Assembly: GCA_043736395.1 (NCBI GenBank)
Contig: JAYTCQ010000255.1
Span: forward strand, 1 to 46,798
Origin: JAFDVL01 sp043736395
GTDB taxonomy: Bacteria > Acidobacteriota > Blastocatellia > RBC074
Length of the DNA: 46,798 nucleotides
Direction: 5' to 3'
Below are positions 15,356-23,686 of the stretch, in pieces (positions within the stretch are counted from its first letter, which is position 1; each line of letters starts with the position of its first letter). Under the pieces are notes generated by a model. It saw only the letters and a program-made list of their open reading frames with translations. It had not been told where the DNA came from and did not search any database. The translations under genes and the position numbers were made by a program.

Positions 15356-16903
15356 GTGTTATTTAAAACCCTAAGTGCCGCAGTGTACGGCATTGATGCG
15401 GCGTTGGTTGAAGTGGAAGTTGATCTCACGCCTCGTTCCGGCGATTCTCAGCATGAACCTGCTGTGATTGTAGTGGGCTTACCTGACCTCGCAGTTCGTG
15501 AAAGTCGTGAACGAATTCGCGCAGCCATCACGAACAGCAATTTATTTTTTCCCGTTTATAAAACCACCATTAATCTGGCTCCGGCGGACATTAAAAAAGA
15601 AGGCTCTGCCTTTGATTTGCCTATTGCGATTGGCATCCTCGGCGCAAATGGTGAATTCAAAAACGAAGCTTTCAATGACTCTTTGTTTATCGGAGAACTC
15701 GCGCTGGATGGACGAATCAGAGCCGTGCGCGGAGCCTTACCGATTGCCGTTGCCGCCAAACGCCACAACATAAAAAAACTTTTTCTGCCCGCTGAAAATG
15801 CGCGGGAAGCCGCTGTCGTCGCAGGCGTAGACGTCTACCCTGTCAACGATCTGCGCGAAGTCGTTGACCTGCTCAACACCGTCCCAATGCCGGAGCCGCT
15901 GCAAGTTGACATCGAAGAATTGCTCAACGAGGATAATCTTTATCCGTTCGATTTCAATGAAGTGCGCGGACAACTCCACGCCAAACGCGCTATCGAAATT
16001 GCGACTGCTGGTGGACATAATATTTTATTAATCGGGCCACCAGGATCAGGCAAGACGATGCTTGCGAAGCGTGTGCCGACAATTTTGCCTCCAATCACTT
16101 TCGACGAAGCTTTGGAAACGACCAAAATTCACAGCGTTACGGGGCTTTCCGGCACAAATGGATTAGTCCGTCAACGTCCGTTCCGTGCGCCGCATCATAC
16201 GATTTCTGATGCCGGATTAATTGGCGGCGGAGCGATTCCGAGACCTGGCGAAGTTTCTTTGGCGCACAACGGCGTTTTGTTTCTAGATGAATTGCCGGAG
16301 TTCGAGCGCAACGTTTTGGAGGTTTTGCGACAGCCGTTGGAAGACCACAAAGTCACGATCAGCCGCGCTACTATGTCACTGACTTTTCCTTCAAGTTTTA
16401 TGCTGGTAGCCGCGATGAATCCGTGTCCCTGTGGTTTCTTCAACGATCCAACCCGCGAATGCAAATGTTCACCGCCGCAAATTCAACGCTACATTTCAAA
16501 AATTTCCGGTCCGTTGCTGGATCGCATTGATATTCACATTGATGTTCCGGCGGTCAAAGTGAGAGAACTTTCCAGCGGAGAAATCGGAGACAGCTCTGCG
16601 GAAATTTGCGCGAGAGTGAAAAAAGCCAGAACCCTGCAACAAGAAAGATTTGCCGGAGAACCAGCTTTTTCTAATTCGCAAATGATTCCGCGATTGATCC
16701 GCAAGCACTGTCAAATCAGCCCCGAATCGCAACAGATGCTGGAACGGGCGATTACCAAATACGGATTATCAGCGCGAGCGTATGATCGAATTTTGAAAGT
16801 TAGCCGGACAATTGCTGATCTTGAAACCAAGGAACAAATCAGCTCTGAACATTTAGCCGAAGCCGTGAACTATCGCACGCTGGATAGAAATTATTGGCAG
16901 TAA
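15356..16903 (+). CDS. comM: YifB/ComM-family AAA+ ATPase (Mg-chelatase-like)
   Basis: ComM proteins are hexameric helicases that promote branch migration during integration of transformed DNA. In 515 aa the order is standard. The N-terminal S5/Lon-like domain comes first (residues 1-170, VVGLPDLAVRESRERIRAA). The AAA+ core has Walker A GPPGSGKTMLAKR (about residues 224-236) and Walker B GVLFLDELPEF. A CPCGFFNDPTRECKCSP cysteine cluster follows at about 359-375, then the C-terminal Mg-chelatase domain. The start is GTG with a good ribosome site, GGAGG at 15346-15350. The stop at 16903 is one base from the stop of the opposite-strand glycosyltransferase gene. Confidence 0.93.
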   Translation: MLFKTLSAAVYGIDAALVEVEVDLTPRSGDSQHEPAVIVVGLPDLAVRESRERIRAAITNSNLFFPVYKTTINLAPADIKKEGSAFDLPIAIGILGANGEFKNEAFNDSLFIGELALDGRIRAVRGALPIAVAAKRHNIKKLFLPAENAREAAVVAGVDVYPVNDLREVVDLLNTVPMPEPLQVDIEELLNEDNLYPFDFNEVRGQLHAKRAIEIATAGGHNILLIGPPGSGKTMLAKRVPTILPPITFDEALETTKIHSVTGLSGTNGLVRQRPFRAPHHTISDAGLIGGGAIPRPGEVSLAHNGVLFLDELPEFERNVLEVLRQPLEDHKVTISRATMSLTFPSSFMLVAAMNPCPCGFFNDPTRECKCSPPQIQRYISKISGPLLDRIDIHIDVPAVKVRELSSGEIGDSSAEICARVKKARTLQQERFAGEPAFSNSQMIPRLIRKHCQISPESQQMLERAITKYGLSARAYDRILKVSRTIADLETKEQISSEHLAEAVNYRTLDRNYWQ

Positions 16904-16904
16904 G

Positions 16905-18161
16905 TTATGAATGTAATTCTCGATACAGTGTGGCGATGTCCTGTAATAAGCGTTCACGAGAAAGCTTTGTGCGTACAAATATGCGTCCGCGTTCGCCCAT
17001 CGTGCGACGCAAGTCAGGTTGTCTCAGGATCAATTGTAGCGCGTCTGCAAAGGCTGCAACGTCGCGGACTGGCGTAGTAATGCCGTGTTCCCAGCAAGAA
17101 AATCCCGCTTGCTGCTCACCTCGTTGACCAAGAATATCAATGACTCCACCGACTTCCGTAGCGACCACCGCGCAGCCGCTATTCATCGCTTCAATTAACG
17201 TCAGTGGCGTCCCTTCATTCAGAGAAGTTAGCACTACCAAATCCAGTTTTTCATACAGTGCCACGACATCGGCACGAAAGCCTGTGAATGTCACGCGGTC
17301 ATTAATTCCCAAGCGTTTCGCCTGTTGTTCCAGTTCATTCCGCAAGTGACCATCACCAATCAGAAAAAAGCGTGTACGCGCAACAAGCGCCGGGTCGTCT
17401 TTGCGGAGCCGGGCGATTGAGTCTAAAAACATGGCGTGATTTTTGACTTCACACAGACGTCCAACAATACCCACTGCTAATTCATTATCGCGCATTTTGT
17501 AAGCGGTTCGCAGCGAAGATTTTTTTTGTATTCTTAAAGCTTCGTCGCAATCAATTCCGAGTGGGATGACACGAAATTGTTCACGTTGACCAACGCCAAA
17601 TTCTTCGTTGATCTCACGCCGTTGCTGAACGCTAATGGTGATGATCCGATCCGTGCAAAGACGAGCTAAGACACGTTCAATGAACACAAATATTTTTGTT
17701 TTTACTCTTCCATAATAGCTGTGAAAAATGTGGCCGTGAAAGGTATGAACTACGCTACAGGAACGCGGACGCAACCACAAAGTAGATGGCGTCAGCCAGC
17801 GATACAACCACGCAGCGATGCGTCCGACGGCTCCGGCTTTAGCTTTGTGCGTGTGAATAATGTCGGGTTTGAGACGCACTAATTCGCGCCATATTTTGCC
17901 GATGACAATGACATCGCGCAGCCCCAATTCTCGGCTCATTTCTGAAATGATCAAAGGCGAAATTCCAGCCGCAAGCGCATAATCTGTCATATCGCCTTCG
18001 CTGGGCGGCACGGTTCCGGTAATTAAAGTCGTCTGAAATTCTTCGGAATTCAGTCCGGCAGTCAGCCAGGTCACGTGTTTGGCAGGCCCCCCAACGTTGA
18101 GCCGATCAATAATACGCACAATACGGATGCGTACAGGCTTGGTTGCAGTTGTTACACTCAT
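16905..18161 (-). CDS. Glycosyltransferase family 4
   Basis: A cytoplasmic GT-B enzyme of 418 aa. The N-terminal domain carries IIDRLNVGGPAKHV (residues 17-30), the acceptor-side glycine loop. The C-terminal donor-binding domain has VGIVGRLCEVKNHAMFLDS and TSLNEGTPLTLIEAMNSGCAVVATEVGGV, the E-x7-E type signature of GT4. It probably adds a sugar to a lipid-linked oligosaccharide. It is the last gene of a three-gene minus-strand unit with two YdcF-like genes, divergent from the polysaccharide assembly operon, so a role in the same glycan is likely. Donor and acceptor cannot be read. Confidence 0.9.
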   Translation of the reverse strand: MSVTTATKPVRIRIVRIIDRLNVGGPAKHVTWLTAGLNSEEFQTTLITGTVPPSEGDMTDYALAAGISPLIISEMSRELGLRDVIVIGKIWRELVRLKPDIIHTHKAKAGAVGRIAAWLYRWLTPSTLWLRPRSCSVVHTFHGHIFHSYYGRVKTKIFVFIERVLARLCTDRIITISVQQRREINEEFGVGQREQFRVIPLGIDCDEALRIQKKSSLRTAYKMRDNELAVGIVGRLCEVKNHAMFLDSIARLRKDDPALVARTRFFLIGDGHLRNELEQQAKRLGINDRVTFTGFRADVVALYEKLDLVVLTSLNEGTPLTLIEAMNSGCAVVATEVGGVIDILGQRGEQQAGFSCWEHGITTPVRDVAAFADALQLILRQPDLRRTMGERGRIFVRTKLSRERLLQDIATLYRELHS

Positions 18162-18189
18162 CAGGAAAAATTACGGAGATTACTTTTGA

Positions 18190-18813
18190 TCACTGGCAAT
18201 GCGGATAAAATAAATCTACAAATGTTTCGATCCCCTGCTGGACGACCATTTGGGTTTGTTTGTGTTTGCGCCACCACTGACCAAGAAATTTTTCACGTTC
18301 AGCCGGAGCATAAGTAATGGCGAATTGAATTTGCGCTTGCTCAAAGCGATTGCCCAACACCCGCCGAGTGGCGCGACTGGCGATTGGATTAGCAACAATC
18401 AGCACACGCTGCCAGCCTTGTTCCTTAAATAAATTTAGGAATATCGGCACTAAATCTGCACCACAATCTACGCGTGGCGTATGGAAGGTGGTCACATCCT
18501 CGGCAGGTATACCGAGCTGTAATAATTGTTCACGCACAAAATCTGCCGGGTAAGTATTCCAAGCAATTTGTCCGCTCGAACACACAATTTTTTTAGCCAG
18601 ACCTTGATAGTAAAGATCGGCTACATACTGATTGGTTTCCGCACTATCTCCAGAGCCGGAATAAAAAATTACATCCGATGGCACGGTTTCTGACGGACGG
18701 ATCAAAAGCCACGGCAGCGAGAAAAATACCAACACGAAAAGAACAGCGCAGAGGCTTAAGATAATTGCTGTCCACCGCAAGCTGTGCGAGTGATTTGTGA
18801 TCCGGGTTTTCAT
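18190..18813 (-). CDS. YdcF/DUF218-like membrane-anchored protein, diverged copy
   Basis: A 207-aa protein with one N-terminal membrane helix (AIILSLCAVLFVLVFFSLPW), then a DUF218 domain expected on the outer side of the inner membrane. I chose ATG 18813, which overlaps the upstream stop (ATGA, four bases), showing tight translational coupling; 18843 and 18819 are alternatives. Compared with its neighbour, key family positions have changed. The usual T-S-x-F-H-x-x-R-A stretch reads ANPIASRATRR, and the N-T-x-x-E-A stretch reads RVDCGADLVP. It may bind rather than process a ligand. DUF218 proteins are linked to cell-envelope glycan metabolism. Confidence 0.75.
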   Translation of the reverse strand: MKTRITNHSHSLRWTAIILSLCAVLFVLVFFSLPWLLIRPSETVPSDVIFYSGSGDSAETNQYVADLYYQGLAKKIVCSSGQIAWNTYPADFVREQLLQLGIPAEDVTTFHTPRVDCGADLVPIFLNLFKEQGWQRVLIVANPIASRATRRVLGNRFEQAQIQFAITYAPAEREKFLGQWWRKHKQTQMVVQQGIETFVDLFYPHCQ

Positions 18814-19418
18814 TTCCATCCGTTGATTAAAGTGTTGCCCCACGCAAGTGATTCACGCAGGGTACATCCAAAATCTCCACGCCGTTTCCACCATCCTTCG
18901 GGTTGCCATTCCGGGGCTTGGGCTGGAACTGGAGCTGAATAAAATGTTAAATCGCGGGCGGTACGCTCGAACGTATACAAGGCACGGCGTGAGTGAAACG
19001 AAGAGGTAACAATAATCGCAGTATGCCAGCCTTTGTCGCGCATCAGGGCCGTGATGTGATCGGCTTCAAGACGGGTATTATTTCCGCCCGGCATCGCCAA
19101 CACTGCGGTTGCAGGTAGTCCCAAGCTCAGCAAATATTTTTCAGAGGCAGTACTTGTGTCTAAATTAGAACCATAGGCATAGCCACTAACAATGACCAGG
19201 CGTGCCAGGCCTTGCTGGTAAAGCGAAGCGGCTGTGCGTTCGCGCAAACAGTAAGCATCACCGCTCAGTGAAATAATAATATCTGCCGGAGCGAGGTGGT
19301 CTGCGCGGATCAAGCCACGTGCCCCAGCCGTAAGCAGTAACGGAAGAAGAAAATATCCCGCCGTTACAACTCCTAACACGACGATGCTGCGGCGGAGCCA
19401 ATGATTATTTACCCTCAT
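18810..19418 (-). CDS. YdcF/DUF218 family protein
   Basis: A 202-aa protein with an N-terminal membrane helix (SIVVLGVVTAGYFLLPLLL), followed by a complete DUF218 domain. Visible landmarks are ADIIISLSGDA (about residues 45-55), LARLVIVSGYA, NNTRLEADHI and IIVTSSFHSRRALYTFER. DUF218 (ElyC/SanA/YdcF) proteins act in envelope polysaccharide or lipid-carrier handling; the reaction is not settled. It is the first gene of the minus-strand unit and overlaps the next by four bases. It faces the polysaccharide assembly operon across a 664-base divergent region. Confidence 0.82.
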   Translation of the reverse strand: MRVNNHWLRRSIVVLGVVTAGYFLLPLLLTAGARGLIRADHLAPADIIISLSGDAYCLRERTAASLYQQGLARLVIVSGYAYGSNLDTSTASEKYLLSLGLPATAVLAMPGGNNTRLEADHITALMRDKGWHTAIIVTSSFHSRRALYTFERTARDLTFYSAPVPAQAPEWQPEGWWKRRGDFGCTLRESLAWGNTLINGWK

Positions 19419-20082
19419 TAATTTGAGTGTGGCCTCCTGCTAAGTTCAGTAGATACCATTGAATTATGCGGACTCAGTCTATGTGAGGAACAATGTTTTT
19501 CAAAGTCACAAAACAATCTGCCAATAATTTTTCTTGGCAATTAAACCAAATTGTGTACACTAAGAAGCGTTTTCATTGTAAATGCAGTTTCGAAAAATCT
19601 TCTTATGAATTTAAGTTGGTTTTTATTGATATTTTAGCGCTCACTGCTAATTTTTTGCTTACTCCCCCTTGCTCTATTACTAATGTCCTGGATGGCTCTC
19701 TTCCAAGGCACATGATCATCTTATTAAGATTCGAGGCAGTGAGCTTATTCTTACACAGGAACTGTGTTCTCCTGTTTATTGATCATCATCTGCTGCGTAA
19801 TAAAACACGGAAAGTTTGTTCAGTAGAGCAGTGATCTTAGTTATCTGTCGCCATTGGATATAAGGAACTATGTCTCTGCCCTGACATTATGAGCTTCTTA
19901 CTTACGATTTAAAGTTTAAATTATTCGATTCTGTCTCAATTTGAGATTTATATTATAATGCTGCCTCGGCATGAGGTTTCCTTTAAGGCTTGATTCAGGG
20001 GAGTCATGCGTCTAATTACAGGCAAATCTGAAATTATTTCCACAATCAAATCGTTGTCGCTATTACACAAGGAAGAATTAGT
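19419..20082. other. Long divergent intergenic region, no gene seen
   Basis: These 664 bases separate the ydcF unit (minus) from the polysaccharide assembly operon (plus). The stretch is A+T-rich. A 113-codon open frame at 19493-19834 has no family resemblance and unconvincing residue make-up. A candidate -10 box is noted separately. The last ~120 bases before the FecR-like gene form a possible leader, but no riboswitch class was recognised. Confidence 0.6.
19931..19959 (+). promoter_or_regulatory. Possible promoter of the polysaccharide assembly operon
   Basis: A perfect TATAAT (19954-19959) lies 124 bases before the start codon at 20083. The -35 position (19931-19936, CTGTCT) is a poor match, so an activator may be needed. 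By-eye call only. Confidence 0.3.
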
Positions 20083-20796
20083 ATGAAACATCTACGAGTT
20101 ACTCGCTATTGCAACGCATGGGTTTTGACGTTCTTAATCTTAATTCCTTCCATTACGGCACCCCTTCTGGCAGCTGAGAACCTCTCTGGTGAGCTTTGGA
20201 TGAATGGTGATGCATCTGTGAATGGAAAATCAGCTTCCACGGGTTTGGCAGTTTTGAGCGGCAACCGCATCCAGACTGGTAAAAATGGGACAGCCGTCAT
20301 CAACTTTGGGAAACTGGGGCGCATCAAGTTACAGCCGGAATCTGATTTGGTTTTGACTTTTACCGAAACGACGATCAATGGCAACCTCAACACTGGTGTG
20401 GCCTTGGTGAATGCTCCGGAATTCGTTGTGGTGAATATTAAGACACCCTGCGGAGAATTTGATTCAGCCAGGCAAATAAGTGCTTCCACAACTATGGAAG
20501 TTACTGCTGCCACACCGCTGGAAGCCGTTGCTGTTAAGCCTAAAGATGATACAAAAACGCAGTCAGACACCAAGAGTGGAGCGCAAGCGCAGAACGTCGC
20601 ACGCTGTTCCAGAGTTTATGTTCCTATTGCGGGCAAAGCAGCCGCCCTGCCTGTATTTTTCGGTAGCTGGGGATTTCCAGCTCTCATCCTTGGCGGAATC
20701 GGCGCAGTCCTCGTACCCGTTGTAGCATTTGGCTCAAGTGATGTAAGTGGCATTTTTATTGGTCCGCAACCAGTAACACCTGTCAGACCAAACTAA
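20083..20796 (+). CDS. Secreted FecR-like protein with C-terminal membrane segment
   Basis: A 237-aa protein. The signal peptide is at residues 1-30 (VLTFLILIPSITAPLLAAEN). A FecR-like beta domain follows (VNGKSASTGLAVLSGNRIQTGKNGTAVINFGKLGRIKLQPES), reading as a surface or periplasmic sensor or scaffold. A Lys/Asp/Gln/Ser-rich linker lies at about residues 155-175. A hydrophobic glycine-rich segment lies near residues 205-222 (ALILGGIGAVLVPVVAF). Proteins of this shape often head exopolysaccharide operons. There is no nearby sigma factor or TonB receptor, so this is not an iron-uptake regulator. Specific function unknown. Confidence 0.65.
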   Translation: MKHLRVTRYCNAWVLTFLILIPSITAPLLAAENLSGELWMNGDASVNGKSASTGLAVLSGNRIQTGKNGTAVINFGKLGRIKLQPESDLVLTFTETTINGNLNTGVALVNAPEFVVVNIKTPCGEFDSARQISASTTMEVTAATPLEAVAVKPKDDTKTQSDTKSGAQAQNVARCSRVYVPIAGKAAALPVFFGSWGFPALILGGIGAVLVPVVAFGSSDVSGIFIGPQPVTPVRPN

Positions 20797-21005
20797 ACAA
20801 GCATAGTAAATTTAACCTCATTGATAAATATGATCGCTGTTTGTGTGCTACTTACAAAGCGTTCAGTAACGTAAGAGAATGTCCATTGGTTGCCTTGGTT
20901 TCTCTTAAGGCAATCCTGCCTCAAACGGTGTAAGCTACTTAGAACCTCCGCTCTTTGCTGCTTACCTGCAAGACCCTGATAATTCTTACGCATAAAAAAT
21001 TAAAC

Positions 21006-22289
21006 ATGGTCTTGGTGATCAAATTACCCCAACCTTTTGCCCGCATCGCTGCATCTTTTTTTACATTGATATTGGGCGCATTCCTGGGTTGGTTAATTTA
21101 TGGTCGCTTTGTAGTTGATGTTTTAGCCTCAAAAAGCACAGCAGCGCAACAGGTTTCAATTGCTGATGCCTTAACCTCTTTCCCGAACTCGGCGCGGTTG
21201 CAAGCGCGCTACGCCGATGTTTTGCTCAGTCAAATATTAGAAGACCCACAAGCTATTACTCAAGCAGAAGCTGCTGCTGAACAAGCAGTGAAACTGTCAC
21301 CTTTCAGTGCGAAAAATCATCTTTTACTAGCAGCTGCCAAAGGTGCGAGCGGAGACCTCGACGCAGAAGCCGCACAGCTACATGCCGCACTTGCCCTCGC
21401 CCCAAATAACACCCAAATTCATTGGCGGCTGGCGAACGTGTTGCTACGCAGCGGAAATACAGAGCAAGCACTGGGCGAATTTCGAGCCGCCATCACGGCT
21501 AACCCATCACTCTTACCTGTCTCGCTCGACTTGTTGTGGCAAATAGCTGATGGTGACCTGAAAATTCTGGAACGGGCGACTGGTGAAAAGACTAAAAATC
21601 GGTTGCAACTGGCACAGTTTTTGTCACAAAAATCCCGTGTAGATGATGCCGTCCACATTGTGCAACAAATTGATCGTGACACCCGCATGACCACACCGGA
21701 ATTTGGAAAATTCGTAAATGACCTGATGGCAAATAGTCAGACCGAAGCGGCCCATCGAATCTGGCTGGACACGGTGGCAGAAAATAAAGAGCAGCGCCCG
21801 CTAATTTGGAACGGCAGCTTTGAGACCGCGTGCCCTACCTTTTTATCGCAGTTTGATTGGCACTTGCGCAGTAGTGAATATGCGCAGCTCACACTTGATT
21901 CTGATGTGGCACACGAGGGAACGAAGTCGCTCCGCCTGGATTTTTTCGGACGTGATACGACGCGGCTCAGCAATGAAATTAAGCAGACCATGGTGTTGCG
22001 CCCTGGCGCACGGTATCGCTTGATGTGCTTTGTACGAACCGCGAAGTTTTATTCACCTGAAGGCCCACGCGTAGTCGTTAGTACGCTCGATGGCTCAAAT
22101 CTGATCGCTGCCAGCCAGACCATCAATCTCGAGTCTTCTGATTGGCAACAACTCACACTGGATTTTAGCGCTCCGGCTCAAACACCTGTTTTATTGGTCA
22201 CCGTGCAGCGTATTCCCAAAGCGACTTATGACGAGCCGACAAAAGGCACGCTTTGGTTCGATGATTTCACTCTGACTGAATTGCCCTGA
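21006..22289 (+). CDS. Membrane-anchored TPR protein with C-terminal carbohydrate-binding-like domain
   Basis: A 427-aa protein. It begins with one membrane helix (IAASFFTLILGAFLGWLIYG, about residues 15-35). Tetratricopeptide repeats follow over about residues 50-250 (AEAAAEQAVKLSPFSAKNHL, AALALAPNNTQIHWRLANVL). The C-terminal ~150 residues look like a jelly-roll CBM4/9-type domain (WNGSFETACPTF, GTKSLRLDFFG, VLRPGARYRL, GTLWFDDFTLTELP). The likely role is as a scaffold that handles the growing polysaccharide in the periplasm beside the ligase/polymerase. I chose ATG 21006 over a TTG at 20955. Its stop overlaps the next ATG by one base. Confidence 0.75.
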   Translation: MVLVIKLPQPFARIAASFFTLILGAFLGWLIYGRFVVDVLASKSTAAQQVSIADALTSFPNSARLQARYADVLLSQILEDPQAITQAEAAAEQAVKLSPFSAKNHLLLAAAKGASGDLDAEAAQLHAALALAPNNTQIHWRLANVLLRSGNTEQALGEFRAAITANPSLLPVSLDLLWQIADGDLKILERATGEKTKNRLQLAQFLSQKSRVDDAVHIVQQIDRDTRMTTPEFGKFVNDLMANSQTEAAHRIWLDTVAENKEQRPLIWNGSFETACPTFLSQFDWHLRSSEYAQLTLDSDVAHEGTKSLRLDFFGRDTTRLSNEIKQTMVLRPGARYRLMCFVRTAKFYSPEGPRVVVSTLDGSNLIAASQTINLESSDWQQLTLDFSAPAQTPVLLVTVQRIPKATYDEPTKGTLWFDDFTLTELP

Positions 22290-23686
22290 TGAGTAATTTT
22301 CTGGACAAAGCCATCGTCGCTCTTTTCCTGGCGCTCATCGTTTTTACTGCGCTGGCACACGGCGCCGTCGAAGCCTGGGCAATGGCATTGAATTCAGCTG
22401 GCATTGTCGTTCTCCTGCTGCTATGGATGCTCAGAGCGTGTTTGGAAAAACAATGGACGCTTCACGTTCCGGCTCCGGTGTGGCCGCTGTTGGCATTGCT
22501 TGGGCTGGGCATACTTCAAAGCCTTACCTGGACATCAGAAACCGGACAACGCACCAGTCTGTCACTGGATGTAGAAGCCACACGTGATGCTGTTTTATGG
22601 ATGGGATTGTTAATAATCGCTTTTGTGGTAGCCGCTAACATTTTCATCGGTCAGGCCCGCTTAACGTTGCTGCGTACATTTTTTATAGGCTTTGGACTCG
22701 CGCTCGCGCTCTTTGCTCTCTTGCAGAAAATAACCTGGAACGGACGCTTTTATTGGTGGCGTGCAGTAGATTCCCAAATCATCACTTCACCATTCGGGCC
22801 ATTTGTGCATCACGGGCATTATGCCGGGTATCTGGAAATGTTGCTGCCCATTCCGATTGCATTTTTGATCCTGCATCAACTTCGTCTTGAAAAAAAACTT
22901 TTGTATGGCTTTGCTGCCACGATGATGAGTATATCGGTAATTGCTTCGCTGGCTCGCGGTGGGATGATTAGTATGATGGCACAACTAATTTTTCTGACCG
23001 CCATGAGTTTCTGGATGTTGCGGCGACGGCAGCTGGAAAGTGAGACACAGACATTTTCTGCCCGCTCAGGATTCGTCCGGAGTAGTACTGTAATCGTAAT
23101 TAGCGCGGCGATTTTCGTCGGCGTACTTTGGATCAGCGCCGAACCAGTGCTCAATCGCCTTGCACCGGAACAAGCAAATGTAACGGTACAAGATTCAATC
23201 AATGAACGTGGTTGGATTTGGCGCGATACAGTAACGATGTTTCGAGCTAATCCTATGCTTGGCGTTGGACTCGGGGCATTCGAGTCCGCCTTTCCGATTT
23301 ACAGTCAGCACGATGGATCGTTAACGGTCAATGCGGCGCACAACGATTATTTGCAGCTTTTGGCAGAGGGCGGATTGCTCGGCGCAGGTTTAATTGCCTG
23401 GTTCATCGTGACGGTACTGCGTTTATTGCTGCCCGCACTTCGGTCTCAGGATTCGCGAGTTCAGGCACTGGCACTGAGCGGAGCAGCGGGAATGGTGGGA
23501 ATCCTCGTCCATAGTTTATTTGATTTCAATTTGCAATTGCCCTCGCATGCGTTGCTTTTTCTAACCTTGGTTGCAGAAGTGGCAGTATTGGGGGCAAGCG
23601 CCTCAGAACGTGCAGAGGCTGGCGTTGTCTTAAAGTCACAGCCACATTATTTCGACATCACAGAAAGATTGTCGGAGGGATCATGA
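22289..23686 (+). CDS. O-antigen ligase/polymerase (Wzy/WaaL superfamily)
   Basis: A 465-aa integral membrane protein with about 10-12 hydrophobic helices. It transfers or polymerises undecaprenol-linked glycan on the periplasmic face. The large periplasmic loop and Wzy_C motif are visible: PMLGVGLGAFESAFPIYSQ followed by NAAHNDYLQLLAEGGLLGAG (about residues 326-370), plus HHGHYAGYLEMLLPIPIAF earlier. Ligase and polymerase cannot be told apart by sequence alone. It is tightly coupled to both neighbours: a one-base overlap upstream and a four-base ATGA overlap downstream. Confidence 0.88.
   Translation: MSNFLDKAIVALFLALIVFTALAHGAVEAWAMALNSAGIVVLLLLWMLRACLEKQWTLHVPAPVWPLLALLGLGILQSLTWTSETGQRTSLSLDVEATRDAVLWMGLLIIAFVVAANIFIGQARLTLLRTFFIGFGLALALFALLQKITWNGRFYWWRAVDSQIITSPFGPFVHHGHYAGYLEMLLPIPIAFLILHQLRLEKKLLYGFAATMMSISVIASLARGGMISMMAQLIFLTAMSFWMLRRRQLESETQTFSARSGFVRSSTVIVISAAIFVGVLWISAEPVLNRLAPEQANVTVQDSINERGWIWRDTVTMFRANPMLGVGLGAFESAFPIYSQHDGSLTVNAAHNDYLQLLAEGGLLGAGLIAWFIVTVLRLLLPALRSQDSRVQALALSGAAGMVGILVHSLFDFNLQLPSHALLFLTLVAEVAVLGASASERAEAGVVLKSQPHYFDITERLSEGS

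Noticed and set aside
19493..19834. 113-codon open frame in the divergent region
   Set aside because: No ribosome site, no recognisable motif, unusual composition, and no operon context.
19941..20082. Cyclic-di-GMP or other known riboswitch before the FecR-like gene
   Set aside because: I could not match any known conserved core; only a general A+T-rich leader is visible.
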